Positions 40,926 through 51,102 are shown, counted from the first letter of the stretch. The stretch is DNA of 64,000 nucleotides from Phaeoceros laevis (GCA_049999765.1 JBNGIQ010008768.1:76430-140429), one strand, 5' to 3'. Made by a program: numbers and translations. Notes: a model not told the origin generated them from the sequence alone.

Positions 40926-41651
40926 CCTTTACCCGAAGCGGGAAACTCCCAGCGGTAAGATTGATTGGCAACACTCCACAATTGCCAAGTCCCTTTCCAA
41001 TTCGATACGATCCCAGTCCTTGCGAATCCAATTGCCAAAGCTGTCTCACCTAACTGCTCCTTCCTTTCCCTCAGTACCTCAAGCTTGGGGATAGCCAGGC
41101 TTGAGCAAACTCAATCTCCAACAGCCTCCTCGACGTGCTGTCAAATAGTCGGAACCCTTTTGCGCGGGTCATCCATGCATTTCAGAGGTAATTGTCATCT
41201 ACTGTTGGAGCAGTTTGCAGCATTCCCTACTGTTACCTACAGATGTGCAGCTCATGCGCTTACGCAACCAAGGTGGAGAAGACGTGGAGCAAGCTTGGGC
41301 CAAGGCTACAGATTGACGCCTGCCTGGCTCTCACAGCGCACACCTCGCGGGCCAACAGCGACCTGTCTGTCGAGCTGTAGATCCCCTTGACCACGACTAG
41401 CGAAACCCAAAAATTACCACCCTTCAGCGCGTCACGGTGCTCCTGATGAGGTGGCATGTGGACGGCCAGTTGCGCAAGTCAAGACGTGAACGATCCGCCT
41501 TACGTTCCGATTCGGTCGTTCACCGGGCTAGCCCGTTCGCCGAGGGTGACTCGTGTGACATTGAAGAATTCGAAACATATGATAAAGTTACTATAAAACA
41601 TACACTTGATCTGCCCAGGTACTAGGCTGCAGTTAGTAGGTCACGCTTTTG
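40926..41651. other. Intergenic region between the Kir-like and BSD2-like genes
   Basis: 726 bases between two minus-strand genes, expected to hold the 3' UTR of the Kir-like gene and the promoter of the BSD2-like gene. Plus-strand frames here (for example 40965-41390) have no recognisable domain or splice partner. Confidence 0.4.
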
Positions 41652-43045
41652 TCAAGACGCCTTCCTCTTTTTCAGCTTGCTAAGCTTCCTATGATCCAAA
41701 AATTTGCTCCCATACTCATTCGCAATCCATTGATCCTCAAATTCTCGATCCCACAGAACTTCCCTATCGTACACAGTATACAGCCGCTCGCTGAATATAG
41801 GTTGCATAGACGACCTTTCTGTTGCTAACACGGCTACAGTGAAAGAGGCATCTGCATCCAACAAACTCTGCACAGGTCCAAACCGCCAAAAAAGTGTCAC
41901 ATGACATACATTTCTGAGCCCTGTTTTCTTCTGGGCAGTGAATTGCTCCCTTCCAACCTCAAGCAGATTGCCAAAAGACATCTGTAAGGTTCAAAACACG
42001 ATCACCACAAGGTACCTGGAAGTCACTTTGTTCATGAAGAGGACTCTTTTCATCAATGACGTGCCGCAGGAGAAACCCATACTTGAGATACGCTTCTTCT
42101 GGGCGAACAAGAGCAAGATCGAAGGTATTGAGAAACTCCGACACAGTCCCGGGAGTCCTATCCCTCCGGCGAAGCACCAAACTAAATTTAGCATCAACCA
42201 ACTCCATGGAGTGTGAGCCAGTAAGGTTCATCCTTACAATGAAGGACCTGCACAAGAGGAGTCATCAAGGAAATGAATGCCAGTTCGTTTCTTAAGCTAC
42301 TGAGCCAGCGCTTAACTGGCTTAACCGAAGATTCTGATCAACAGCGTAACAATTACCTGCACTTTGCACTTCTAGGAGTTCGAAGAATTCGGTCCGCAAA
42401 GGCTTCTGCGGTGCCATCTTCTGTAATTAGTGCAACCGATGACCATTTAACAGGCTGAGCTGGCTGTGACAACCTATGGAACACTGCAGACGGCAGCGAA
42501 TAGATTAATGCATAGAACCCCCACAGGTCTGGAAGCTTAGGCTAAGGAAATCTTCAGAGCATCACCGAGCAGACACAAAGGAGTAACAGGTGGCCAACCT
42601 CACCTGCACCACTGAGGAAAACAAAAATGAGCTGCGCTGTAAGCGTGTTGATGTTGGCTACCAGCAGGGAGTAGGGTGAGCGAGCCTCCACCCTCGTCCC
42701 ATTAAAAGTGGTGCAGAGGGAGAGACTAAACATGAAAATCTTGAACAGGAACTCCCCTGCTGCATGGTCCATCCAATCAAAGAAGGTACGGCTGTCCCAG
42801 TCGTCATCGTGGATGACATGAAGGCCGTTGGCGTCCAGAAGGTAGAAGCAAGTGAAGAAGGCGCTGAGCAAGAGCGGTGTGCTCAGCATACAGAGGAAGA
42901 AAGCTGGCAACGGCAGTCTGAGCACATATATGTACAAATTGTACACTCTGTTCATCAGACAGTCGTCCTGCTTCACTTGTATCGTGGCAATGGCAGCTCT
43001 CCCCTTCTTAGCCTGCCCCAGGAGATCCTCCGCAGTCGCAACCAT
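41652..43045 (-). CDS. Inward-rectifier (Kir)-type potassium channel homologue with altered pore
   Basis: Four exons in compatible phase (42604-43045, 42357-42483, 42016-42247, 41652-41981) give about 376 residues with the Kir/KirBac architecture. A cytoplasmic N-terminus holds NRVYNLYIYVLRL, like the slide helix. TM1 lies at about residues 45-68. Then come a pore helix (GEFLFKIFMFSLS), TM2 (about 125-148, ending FLSGAVFHRL) and an immunoglobulin-like cytoplasmic domain. That domain carries PAQPVKWSSVALI, SFIVRMNLTGSHSMELVDAK and YGFLLRHVIDEKSPL, close to the Kir signature HVIDExSPL. The selectivity filter is not TxGYG: the aligned stretch reads CTTFNGT, so potassium selectivity is doubtful. 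In the last exon a 42-base in-frame stretch (about 41878-41919) has intron-like ends. Kir channels are typical of animals and bacteria and, to my knowledge, absent from flowering plants. The fold assignment is inferred from motifs. Confidence 0.75.
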
Positions 43046-44460
43046 CTCGCTGCCACTACCATCAATTGCTAGCTACGGTGAGTCACTCCCTATGCCTCAG
43101 CCTGACATCTTCCAAGGACTCCCTCCAATTCCAATCTCTGCTGCTCAACCTGTCGGGCCCCCTCCCGAGAATCATCGCCAAGTTGGGCCCTTAATGGCAG
43201 CTGAAGCAGGCTCAAGGAGCATTCCTCGGCGCCTGAACTCCAGCAGTAGGGCTCGGATCTCCTTCAAAGTCCCTGCACCGGACGCACTGACGCTCCCCCT
43301 GCAACATCCACTTCCTACAATTCATCTGACACGCGGACGCAGAGCGACAACACCGGCATCCTTCCGCCTTAGACGATGCACCGGCTGCTGCCCTTGCCGC
43401 AATTTGACCAGGGAGAATGGATTGCACAACCCCTCGAGGCAGAATCCGCACAGTTTGCACGTGATCCGCCGCCGAGCTCCTAATCTATTCAGCTCTACTG
43501 TTTTGCAGGCAGGGTTCCAACCCTTTTCACTGCTCCTTCTCTGACCGGGTAGCAAAAAGCCGGGGAATCCGCGCGTCCGTATCGTATTTTCCGGATGCGC
43601 CAGGCATCATGATGCCACACTTCCATTCACTTTATAATCAGTATCGGAGCTTGAGGTAATAAGACGATACTAAAACCACCCGGCGATAAATGTGTGTCAC
43701 CATCAAAAATCCTGGTTATGACCAAGTGTTGAAAAATAGTGCTGGCAGCATCGTGGCTCCGCAGTCCGCAGTGCTGGGTGCAATTTGAGTGGTGCTAATG
43801 CCCGTGAAGGCCCTCAGAGTTAAAACTTTGCAGGTTTGCAGGATTAGGATGCCAGGAGCTGCCGTGCTGCCGTAGACATTGGTGGAGGCCTAGGGTGCTT
43901 CATTGCTGCACAGTGAGCTCAGCCTAGTCTTTTGTCTCCAGTGTTGAAGTTGTGGCTGTTAGTGGCAAGCTTGTGAGCTGGAAACAGCCTTTGGCGACAG
44001 TTTTGAAAATCAATCCATGCTCGTAGCTCTTTCTTGGAGGTTCAAACCTTCTTCAATTAGCCATTTCCATTGTTGTGGTGATCATTCGAAAAGCTCTCAA
44101 TGTTTTGGCAAGCAAACAATCGAGTTGATAGGTAGAATATGTGGACGAATAAATGTGTAAAGACAAAAAAACAGAGAGCCTGAGCAGGTGTGAGATAGAA
44201 CTGCCACACCACTAGTGGGTGCAACAGGACTATGATTCTTCAAAGTTCGTATGATGGACAGATAGAGGGCAAAGCAGAGGTGCCAAGGGCAAATGGCATG
44301 GAAGAATCAGCAAGAAGAGACCGAGAAAAGACTGATGCAGCATCTGTGACGCGAGATTAGTGTAAGGGCTCTAGAGTCCTTACACTGAGGAGCCCTGATA
44401 GCCTAATCTAGGGCCCTCATAGTCTGAGCAACTTGGATCAATCAAGAGCACCTGGATAGA
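43046..44460. other. Intergenic region upstream of the Kir-like gene
   Basis: About 1.4 kb. Open minus-strand stretches at about 43100-43550 are Arg/Ala/Glu-rich and could include an unrecognised 5' exon of the channel, since a possible acceptor (cgtag) lies just before the start Met. From 43560 to 44460 every frame is closed and I see nothing but unique non-coding DNA. Confidence 0.35.
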
Positions 44461-44880
44461 TCATTTTGTAGCTTGGCTGCTCAGTGTCCGTGACGTGCAA
44501 TTGAACACCTGCAAAGGCAGCCGTCTGGCCTCTACGAAGTCGAAACAAGCATCATCGACAGCAGTACTTGTGCACCATTTACACCGGTCTAAAGAATCGC
44601 ACTTATCCCTGGAGGCTATGTCCTCACAGTCGAAAGCCTCATTTGGTCTGCGCCGAGGAGCCGAGGCACATACATCCGCCATATTACCGGTGTGACCCAC
44701 CGGCTGACAGCCCCGCCCATTGCACCATACACACACCCTACCACCTGCAGCAACATTGCATGCGAGCTTGGAGGTGTAAGTGCACCTTTCATTCTTGAAG
44801 GGCCATGATCCAGTGGTGCCTCCAATAGCAGTGAACAAAACAAGGACTGTAAGCAGCTGCTGACTCCACCAAAGAAGCAT
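44461..44880 (-). CDS. Small secreted Cys-rich protein
   Basis: A 139-residue frame starting at the Met at 44880. That start gives a good signal peptide (LLWWSQQLLTVLVLFTAIGG) with probable cleavage near TTGS/W. Upstream in-frame sequence to 44982 lacks this quality. The mature part is cysteine-rich, with two related modules: each has spaced cysteines ending in a CxWC or CKWC core (VCVWCNGRGC and DRCKWCTST) and a following C-terminal Cys about 13-20 residues later. This resembles PSI-like or other extracellular disulfide domains but I cannot assign a family. Function is unknown. It lies only 70 bases downstream of the dihydroneopterin aldolase stop on the same strand, so the two could share a transcript or be misjoined; the signal peptide argues for a separate gene. 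Confidence 0.6.
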   Translation of the reverse strand: MLLWWSQQLLTVLVLFTAIGGTTGSWPFKNERCTYTSKLACNVAAGGRVCVWCNGRGCQPVGHTGNMADVCASAPRRRPNEAFDCEDIASRDKCDSLDRCKWCTSTAVDDACFDFVEARRLPLQVFNCTSRTLSSQATK

Positions 44881-44950
44881 TCTGGAACTTTGATGGCTAG
44901 GTCCAATGAGAGTGAACCGGAGCAGAAGCAGAGGCTCACAAGAGGCGGGA

Positions 44951-45459
44951 TTAGGTCGACTGGCCCCCGCTAAGTTTAGCAAGATGTGCTCTGCTCCTCA
45001 ATATTTCAACTCCCAAGTAGTCCACCACTCCTTCAACAGCCACATGCGGCTTGCCTATTCTCACACGGCAATCCGTGATCTTGGAGTGCTTCTGAAAAAT
45101 TTCCAAGGCAATGCTGGTTGCCACCGATTCAAGCAAAGCTCGGGGCGGACCTTCCACGACCTCCTTGACAACACTGACCTTGCAGGAGGGAGACACACTT
45201 CATCTCAGAGGGATGGACTCACAGAACAGGTGGGGAAGGAAACCGGGGAAAAAGAGATGAAGAAGTACCTGTACAGCTCTGCATAGCTCACAGAATGCTC
45301 CAACGAGTCGGTCTCACCAGCCTTGCTCAGATCCAGCCAAGCATCTACATCCACCACAAACTTCTGACCCAGCTTTTGTTCCTCCTTGAACACTCCATGG
45401 TATCCGTGAAACCTCAGTCCGCGCAGAACAAGCTTGTCCCAACCGGCTCGAATCTGCAC
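44951..45459 (-). CDS. FOLB: Dihydroneopterin aldolase
   Basis: Catalyses the cleavage of 7,8-dihydroneopterin to 6-hydroxymethyl-dihydropterin and glycolaldehyde in tetrahydrofolate synthesis. Two exons (45269-45459 and 44951-45173) join in phase and give 137 residues, close to the ~125-145 of plant FOLB. The N-terminal signature GLRFHGYHGVFKEEQKLGQKF contains the conserved Tyr and Glu of the pterin pocket. VVDVDAWLDL, VSYAELY and the second-exon motif EGPPRALLESVA follow. The catalytic Lys lies in VRIGKPHVAVEG. There is no targeting extension, as expected for the cytosolic enzyme of plants. It is the first of two closely spaced minus-strand genes. Confidence 0.93.
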
Positions 45460-46400
45460 CCCAGCACTGCGGAGCCTTTACGAAGGCAATGACGCCAGCA
45501 CTTCCCGATCACACTGGAATCCTAAATCCCAAATACAGGCAGCTCGACGGAAAGTGGAGCGAGCCAGGAAACTCACCTACCTGGAGCACCAAAACATCAA
45601 ACAGCCGGCAATCAAAGCTCCAGTGAATCCAAACACTGCCAAATACGGTTACATGACACGAACAGGAAGGCCAACGGGGATTTCAAGACGCGCATAGATC
45701 GAGTGCCGGGTAGGCTGCTGGAACCTGACTCATGGCGAAGGCGGCGGACAGATTGAATCTTGGCTCCAAGGCAGGAAATGTCCGCCTGCTCCGACGCTGG
45801 TCAGGTTCTGCAGATCCAACGATATCTCCAACTTCTTACTACTGAAAACTCATCAGCCTCTAATAGGCCACTATGTTTCTTCGGTAAGTCCACGTCAGCC
45901 AGTTTTTAATAAGTCGGGTGCGGCCACGTGGCGATAGAGCTCGAAGGAGTTTATTTATGGCTCTCAAGTCAGTTCTACTTTGGGGATAGCCACGATTTAC
46001 TCTGCTGTTTTTGAAATTCACATGCACTCTTTAATACCTTGTAGTGTGCAAATCGTGCAAATTTGTGAAGCCAAAAAGGACTGTCGGAAACCATTAATTA
46101 AGACAGCTTTCATGAAGCTAGCAACTACAATGCTGCCCTCATACCTTAACTCCCTCTTCGTGATAAGTGAGGACAGGACCGTAAATCCCTCTTCGGGATA
46201 AGTGAGGACCGGTGGAGCATGAAGTGACTTGCCGGCTGTGAGATTCCTTGTCGTTCCCACTTTTTGTCCATATTTGCACGTTGCCTCATAATTTGCTAGC
46301 TCCTAAAAACCATAGTAAATATGGCACCTGGAAACTCAAGCATCCATTCCATAGGCGAGAGTTATTAGTGGTGTCTACAATGTAGGGGGTCGGGAATGAG
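45460..46400. other. Upstream region of FOLB with a short duplicated motif
   Basis: About 940 bases with no recognised gene. It holds two imperfect adjacent copies of a unit containing ccctcttcg and ataagtgaggac at about 46150-46210. The 3' end leads into the transposon-related region. Confidence 0.4.
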
Positions 46401-46510
46401 AGACAGCCGGTGACCGTGCGCTTCGCCACTTGACATTCTCTTCGCGCGCTCCTCGCGCGCTCTTCACGCTCTTCGTGTTCTTTGCGAGCTCATTGCCCAA
46501 TCCAAGAGCA

Positions 46511-47428
46511 ATGACCATGCCGTCTTGTGTTCAAGGCCCCCCGGGGGAGACAGGTTGCAGTCAGCCGTGTGCCTCCAGCTTGCCAAGAGCATCAAGTCAA
46601 GGATCCCCCATTTCATGCCGACAGCCCTCCCCTCCAAATCCTGTCCCTCCTCCTAGGCCTGCTACACAGAGACAGCGAAGGAACTGGACAGAAGCGGAGT
46701 TGATGGTTCTACAGGCTGCAAGACGGGTTGACATGGACAATTTCACTGCAGGGGGCAGCAAGGAGAAGTCCAAAACTGCAGATGTAAGATGGACAACAAT
46801 TGCAGATGCTTGCAAGGAACGTGGAGTCGATTGCACAATGAAGCAGTGCAAGGACAAGTGGGAGAGCATCTACACTGAATTTAAGAAGATCTCTGATTAC
46901 CAGAAGATCATTCCTAGTGGAAAAGATGGCTATTGGAGCATGGAACAGAAGACCAAAACTTCCAACAACCTGCCAGCTAATTTTTTATAGGGCTGTCTAT
47001 GATCACATAGAGAGCTGGAATGGTGACAGTCAGGTGGTGAATCCTGATGGTCTTCTGTTTGATACAAGTCAAGTGAATTCTGGTGGTGGTGGAGCACGTT
47101 CCAGTTCAGGCAATGGTGGAACCAACACCCAAGTTCCTAGTACTGTTCTTGGTGAAGAGTATGAGCTGTTTGGGGATTCCTCTGTCAATGATGATTGTGA
47201 AGACATTGCTGAAAATTCAGCAGTGTCTCCTATAAAGAAAGTTTAGCAAAAAAACGGAAAACCAAGGGCTCAAAAGTAGTGCAGGGCTTGCTTCCCATTC
47301 TGGAAACCAACAACAAGACTCTGGTGAAGTCCATGGAGGAGAGGCACACTCTCACAATTGACTTGGAGAAAAAAAAGCATGAAGAAGTTATGCTTCTTGA
47401 GACAAAAGAACTAGAGACCACAACCTAG
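46511..47428 (+). pseudogene. Harbinger-associated Myb/SANT (trihelix) protein, frameshifted
   Basis: The accessory DNA-binding protein of PIF/Harbinger transposons, which helps bring the transposase to the ends and into the nucleus. The first frame (46511-46990) has a Pro/Ser-rich N-terminus and a SANT/trihelix domain: NWTEAELMVL, then VRWTTIADACKERG, then CKDKWESIYTEFKKI and DGYWSM. Homology continues in a second frame (to 47246) with VYDHIESWNG, and then in a third frame to 47428 with a basic stretch and a coiled coil. The first shift falls at a run of six T (about 46980-46986), the second near a run of A at about 47240. Either these are real mutations in a dead gene or base-calling errors in homopolymers. 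I did not find introns that would join the frames. Confidence 0.75.
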
Positions 47429-47553
47429 TTGGGGATGGGCTACATAGGGGCTCTCAACACAATAGAAGGCCACATAAAATTCCTAGGAGAGTCTATCTTA
47501 AAGGCTACAGGCAAAGCAGACTAGAACTATGATAGCACTAGGCAAAGACACCA

Positions 47554-48891
47554 CTAGGCATGTGGTGTATTTGCCCACAGGTGCTGTACAATGATTTCTC
47601 TCAAACTGTGAGACGTTGTAGCATTGTTTGCAGGTAGAGTATTGGCAGGATTTGCTTCCTGATCCCGATCTGTGGTATATGCTAGTAGACGTGGATCTGG
47701 AGTTTCTCCCTTGTCAAGTGAGATATTGTGTAAGATGCAACAAGCATACGAGATCTCATCTAAGTATTCCATTTTCCCTCTCCAAGCCTTGCGTCCTAAG
47801 ATGCGCCAAACCCCCTTCAACAAACCAAATGCACCTTCCACAGCCATCCTGGTCGATGAATGTTTGTAGTTAAACAGATCAGCTATTGCAGTCAACCCCC
47901 GGCCAGGTATAGGTGTGATTAACCATGGCACATCAGGATACCCTGCATCACCTATGAGAAACTCACGGACAGGGCCACCCTGTAACTGAACAGATGGCCC
48001 TTGTAACCGCCTCCGTGCACAAGCTTCAAGGTAGAAGCTTGAATTCCTGAAAATTCGACTGTCGTTCACACTACCCGGCCAACCGGTAACCACATCCAAG
48101 AACTTCTTTTCAGAGTTCACAATGGCTTGCATGGCCATGGTATATTTTCCGTATCTTCCATACCAGTCTCGGGGTGATTCCTGACCACCAAGCTCAACTT
48201 CAAAATGCCTAACATCACTCGCCCCACAGCAATTTGGAATACCTTGTTTTCTGAAAAAGCCTTGCTTAACCACAACTAGTCCTTCTGCAGAAGGCCAACA
48301 CAAATGTTGCTTGCCCCTTTTGATAATTATCTCCACAAATCTCCAACAAATGTCAAACACAGTTGAGACTCCTACTCCAAAAGCTTCACTCAAACTAAAA
48401 TATGAGTCACCAGTGGCCAATCTTCTCAACGAAATGGCAACCGGAATGTCAACTGCCAACATTCTCTGTGGAATGGTACTCAACCCTGTCACAAACTGTG
48501 GCTGCAAGTCAGTGTGAACTAGATGACAGATGTAAGCAAAAGTGGCAGGCTTGAATCTAAAAAATCTCTGAAACCTACTCTCATCAGTCACTGCAATAAC
48601 ATTTATGTATAGAGGCCACAAATCCTTTGTTCTCCCCTTGATGTAGTACGGCCCATGTGAAAGTCCCTTCCAAAAGCCCGCAGGTACTCTCTCAAGAGAG
48701 GCAATCATAGCTATGGCTTCATTAATCCCAAGAATGGCGGCTTGCAATTCTAGGTTGGCAGTCTCATCTAAAGTTGTAGCCAGTGATAATTTTCCCAACC
48801 CAAAGGTGTTTTGCAATTCAACAGCAGGGGCGTGAGACTGATCCGCAAGGGCGGTGAGCACCGCAGCCAGGATCGGGATGATTTTGTCCAT
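47554..48891 (-). CDS. PIF/Harbinger transposase (DDE superfamily endonuclease)
   Basis: A 445-residue intact single-exon frame. The DDE_Tnp_4-type core is recognisable. The first catalytic Asp is in GASDVRHFEVELG, the second in GWPGSVNDSRIF, and the Glu in AVEGAFGLLKGVWR; LIGDAGYP lies between. A helix-turn-helix-like region (about 150-185: PVAISLRRLATG, LSEAFGVGVSTVFDI) precedes the core, as in the family. Intron-free coding and complete catalytic residues suggest recent activity or domestication. It faces the broken Myb-like gene, so this copy probably could not move without a partner from elsewhere. Domesticated HARBI1/ALP1-type genes look similar, but adjacency to the Myb gene favours a transposon copy. 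Confidence 0.92.
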   Translation of the reverse strand: MDKIIPILAAVLTALADQSHAPAVELQNTFGLGKLSLATTLDETANLELQAAILGINEAIAMIASLERVPAGFWKGLSHGPYYIKGRTKDLWPLYINVIAVTDESRFQRFFRFKPATFAYICHLVHTDLQPQFVTGLSTIPQRMLAVDIPVAISLRRLATGDSYFSLSEAFGVGVSTVFDICWRFVEIIIKRGKQHLCWPSAEGLVVVKQGFFRKQGIPNCCGASDVRHFEVELGGQESPRDWYGRYGKYTMAMQAIVNSEKKFLDVVTGWPGSVNDSRIFRNSSFYLEACARRRLQGPSVQLQGGPVREFLIGDAGYPDVPWLITPIPGRGLTAIADLFNYKHSSTRMAVEGAFGLLKGVWRILGRKAWRGKMEYLDEISYACCILHNISLDKGETPDPRLLAYTTDRDQEANPANTLPANNATTSHSLREIIVQHLWANTPHA

Positions 48892-49061
48892 CCCGGCAAG
48901 AGTTTGGTTGCTCGATCAGGTGTTGCGCTTGCTTTCATGAAGTGTGACGCTCACGCGCGCTCATGGTCGAAACTAGCCTTTACGGGCAGTTGCCAGTTGC
49001 TTACGGGTTATAGGAGGTAAGGGACTAGATTGTAGGGGAAATGTTATTTGACATGCGAACG

Positions 49062-49107
49062 CCCGGACCCGGACCCGGTTAAAATAGTGGGGTCCGGGTC
49101 CGGGTCC
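49062..49107. repeat. Inverted repeat of a GGACCC unit (hairpin-forming)
   Basis: A 14-base arm at 49065-49078 (ggacccggacccgg) is matched exactly by its reverse complement at 49094-49107, with a 15-base AT-rich spacer. Direct copies of catgcgaa flank both sides (about 49052 and 49108). It may be the end of a small mobile element or a transcription-linked hairpin. Confidence 0.85.
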
Positions 49108-49316
49108 ATGCGAAACGGGCCTTAACATTGCAAGGAGTCCGCTGGGACCGTTGAGGGGGCCCTTGGGACCGAGGAGGCCTTACAGGGGCAGCTAGGGCCC
49201 TGCCTTAGAAATTGCTATTTTTCACTAACAACCAAAAATTATTTGTGGACCCTGAGATGGAAAAATATATATTTTTAATTAGGTAGGATTTATTATTAAA
49301 AAATAGCTTAGTTGCG

Positions 49317-49352
49317 CGAAACGCGTTTCGGGCTAACCCGAAACGCGTTTCG
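49317..49352. repeat. Nested palindrome of an AAACGCGTTT core
   Basis: A 16-base arm (49317-49332) and its exact reverse complement (49337-49352) flank a 4-base loop, and each arm is itself a near-palindrome around aaacgcgttt. Partial copies of the same motif follow nearby (about 49360-49385) and in degenerate form at about 49785-49862. Confidence 0.85.
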
Positions 49353-49439
49353 AATGCATGGTGCGTTCGCAACGCGTCCGAAACGCACAGGACGGGATGA
49401 AATTAGTTAAAAGTTGTTGAAGTAAAAAAAAAAGTTTCA

Positions 49440-49716
49440 TTACTTCCTTCGAGGAGGAGCGCCCTCCTCCAGCCTGTGCCCTCCTCCTCAACGCCGCCTC
49501 CTCCAGCCCGCGCCTTCTCCTTAACGCCGCCTCCTCCTCAACACCGCCTCATCAACGCCTCCTCCTCGAGGCTGCGATCCTCCTCAATGCCGCCTCCTCA
49601 ACGCCTCATCCTCGCCCTCCGCGCCCTCCTCCTCGCCCTCCTCCGCTCCTTCCTCCTCGCCCTCCTCCGCTCCTTCCTCCTCGCCCTCCGCGCCCTCCTT
49701 CTCGCCTTTTTTCTAC
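49440..49716. repeat. CT-rich minisatellite
   Basis: Purine/pyrimidine-skewed low-complexity DNA made of variants of ctcctcgccctcc and ctccgctccttcctcctcgcc. The open frame across it is a by-product of the repeat. Confidence 0.85.
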
Positions 49717-50383
49717 GAAATTGAAGTTAGGACTACCCGGTATAGCAACAATATAAAATTATAAATCAGGGTCTACCCTCCTTTCCGAAACGGATGGCAA
49801 AAAACATTTGAACGCACTGAAACGTACCGAAACGGGGTGAAACCTACGTACGTTTCGCCGTAGGCCGCAACTAAGAAAAATAGTATGCCTCCTAGAAAAG
49901 AACTACCAAAAAAAGCCTATTTGCTTCTTGACATGTATGGAAATTATCAAATAACTACTATGCTTGACCCTTAGATGCGGAAGCCTATTTTACGGGAGCG
50001 GGAAAGTTACCTTTATCTTTATGACGTGAAAAACGGACTTATTTCAAACCCCAAGCTTCGGAAGCCGCGTACTATGTATCGTATTTCTATTTCTTTAAAT
50101 TTTAATTATTTGAAATAAAAAAGACGTTCAAAAATAGAATTACCTTGTTCCTAGTACTCATCACATATATGTAGTCAAGACTTATGTATGACTGGTGATC
50201 CATATTTATAGCATAGACATGTATATATAGTACTTATGACTATATAGATAGACATGCAATGCATAGACATGTATAAATAGTATGACATTATGGATGATGT
50301 ATTCCTACAAATACTCATCCCGAGCATCATACTCTTGGGTTAGGGTTAGGTGCGCTAGGGCGCAGATGCCCGCGAAACGCCAT

Positions 50384-50464
50384 CGCCAATCCATGTCTGT
50401 CAATCCCTGGCTCTCCAAGGTGCTCGCCAATCCATGTCTGTCAATCCTGGCTCTCCAAGGTGCT
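50384..50464. repeat. Tandem duplication, 41-base unit, two copies
   Basis: Two adjacent copies beginning cgccaatccatgtctgtcaa, at 50384-50424 and 50425-50464. They differ by one C. The near identity suggests a recent event. Confidence 0.9.
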
Positions 50465-51102
50465 GGGAACGGGGGGCGCCGTGCGACGAGACATGTTTCA
50501 GGCAGTTGGAGATGGCGGATGCAGGCGCGCGCGAGCTTGGGGCACGTCGAGAAACTCAAGCTCGTGAGGAGCTTGAGTTTCGAGTTGCGAAAACTCATGG
50601 GTTACTTCATGATTCGAATTGCTACTTGGAATCGATGCTAACTTAAATTTTTTGTATGATTTGTTCGAAGTGCTTTTGAAATTTTTCTATAAGATTAATT
50701 AGTGTATTTAGGTTCTAATAGGTTCTTCTGTTTTTTGGGGTCCTATAAGTTTCACGTCCATGATGGGCCAGATGTGACTATCTATACTAATTTTTCAGTC
50801 CTCTTGCACAATGTTACCTCACACCTTAAGCTGGCTTGTCGGTCAGGTTCCAAGGAAACAACTGCAGGTGAAGTTCTTCCTCATGGAATCTCAAAAGCAG
50901 CGCAAAGCCTTGGAGAAATGGTCTAGTTACTGGGGAGATGTTTTTTGGTATTGTATCCAGTATACAGCACGTTTCATGGTTTGGTTTCCTGGCTCTCTGG
51001 CTTCATAACATTAAGGTAAACAGAATGAATATCTTTCCTGCCTTACCGAAACAACTGCCGAAACAATTGCAGCAGCTGCCCAGCTAGGGCCTGAAGACCT
51101 TC

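Larger units (their letters stand above)
46440..48960. mobile_element. PIF/Harbinger DNA transposon (boundaries approximate)
   Basis: The segment contains the two genes that define autonomous PIF/Harbinger elements: a Myb/trihelix DNA-binding protein and a DDE transposase, arranged tail-to-tail. I could not identify terminal inverted repeats or the 3-base target duplication by eye, so the ends are estimates. The transposase frame is intact while the Myb-like frame is broken. GC content and codon use differ little from the host genes. Confidence 0.75.

Noticed and set aside
42852-43544. Plus-strand 230-codon frame upstream of and over the Kir-like exon 1
   Set aside because: Pro/Arg/Ser-rich composition only, antisense to the channel exon, no recognisable domain.
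46360-49035. Candidate terminal inverted repeats of the Harbinger element (aatgtaggggg on the left, attgtagggg on the right)
   Set aside because: The two matches are in direct, not inverted, orientation and are short.
49476-49724. 82-codon Leu/Pro-rich frame
   Set aside because: Translation of the CT-rich minisatellite; no evidence of a gene.
50336-50352. Telomere-like gggttagggttagg
   Set aside because: Only about two units, which occurs by chance; not enough for an interstitial telomere tract.
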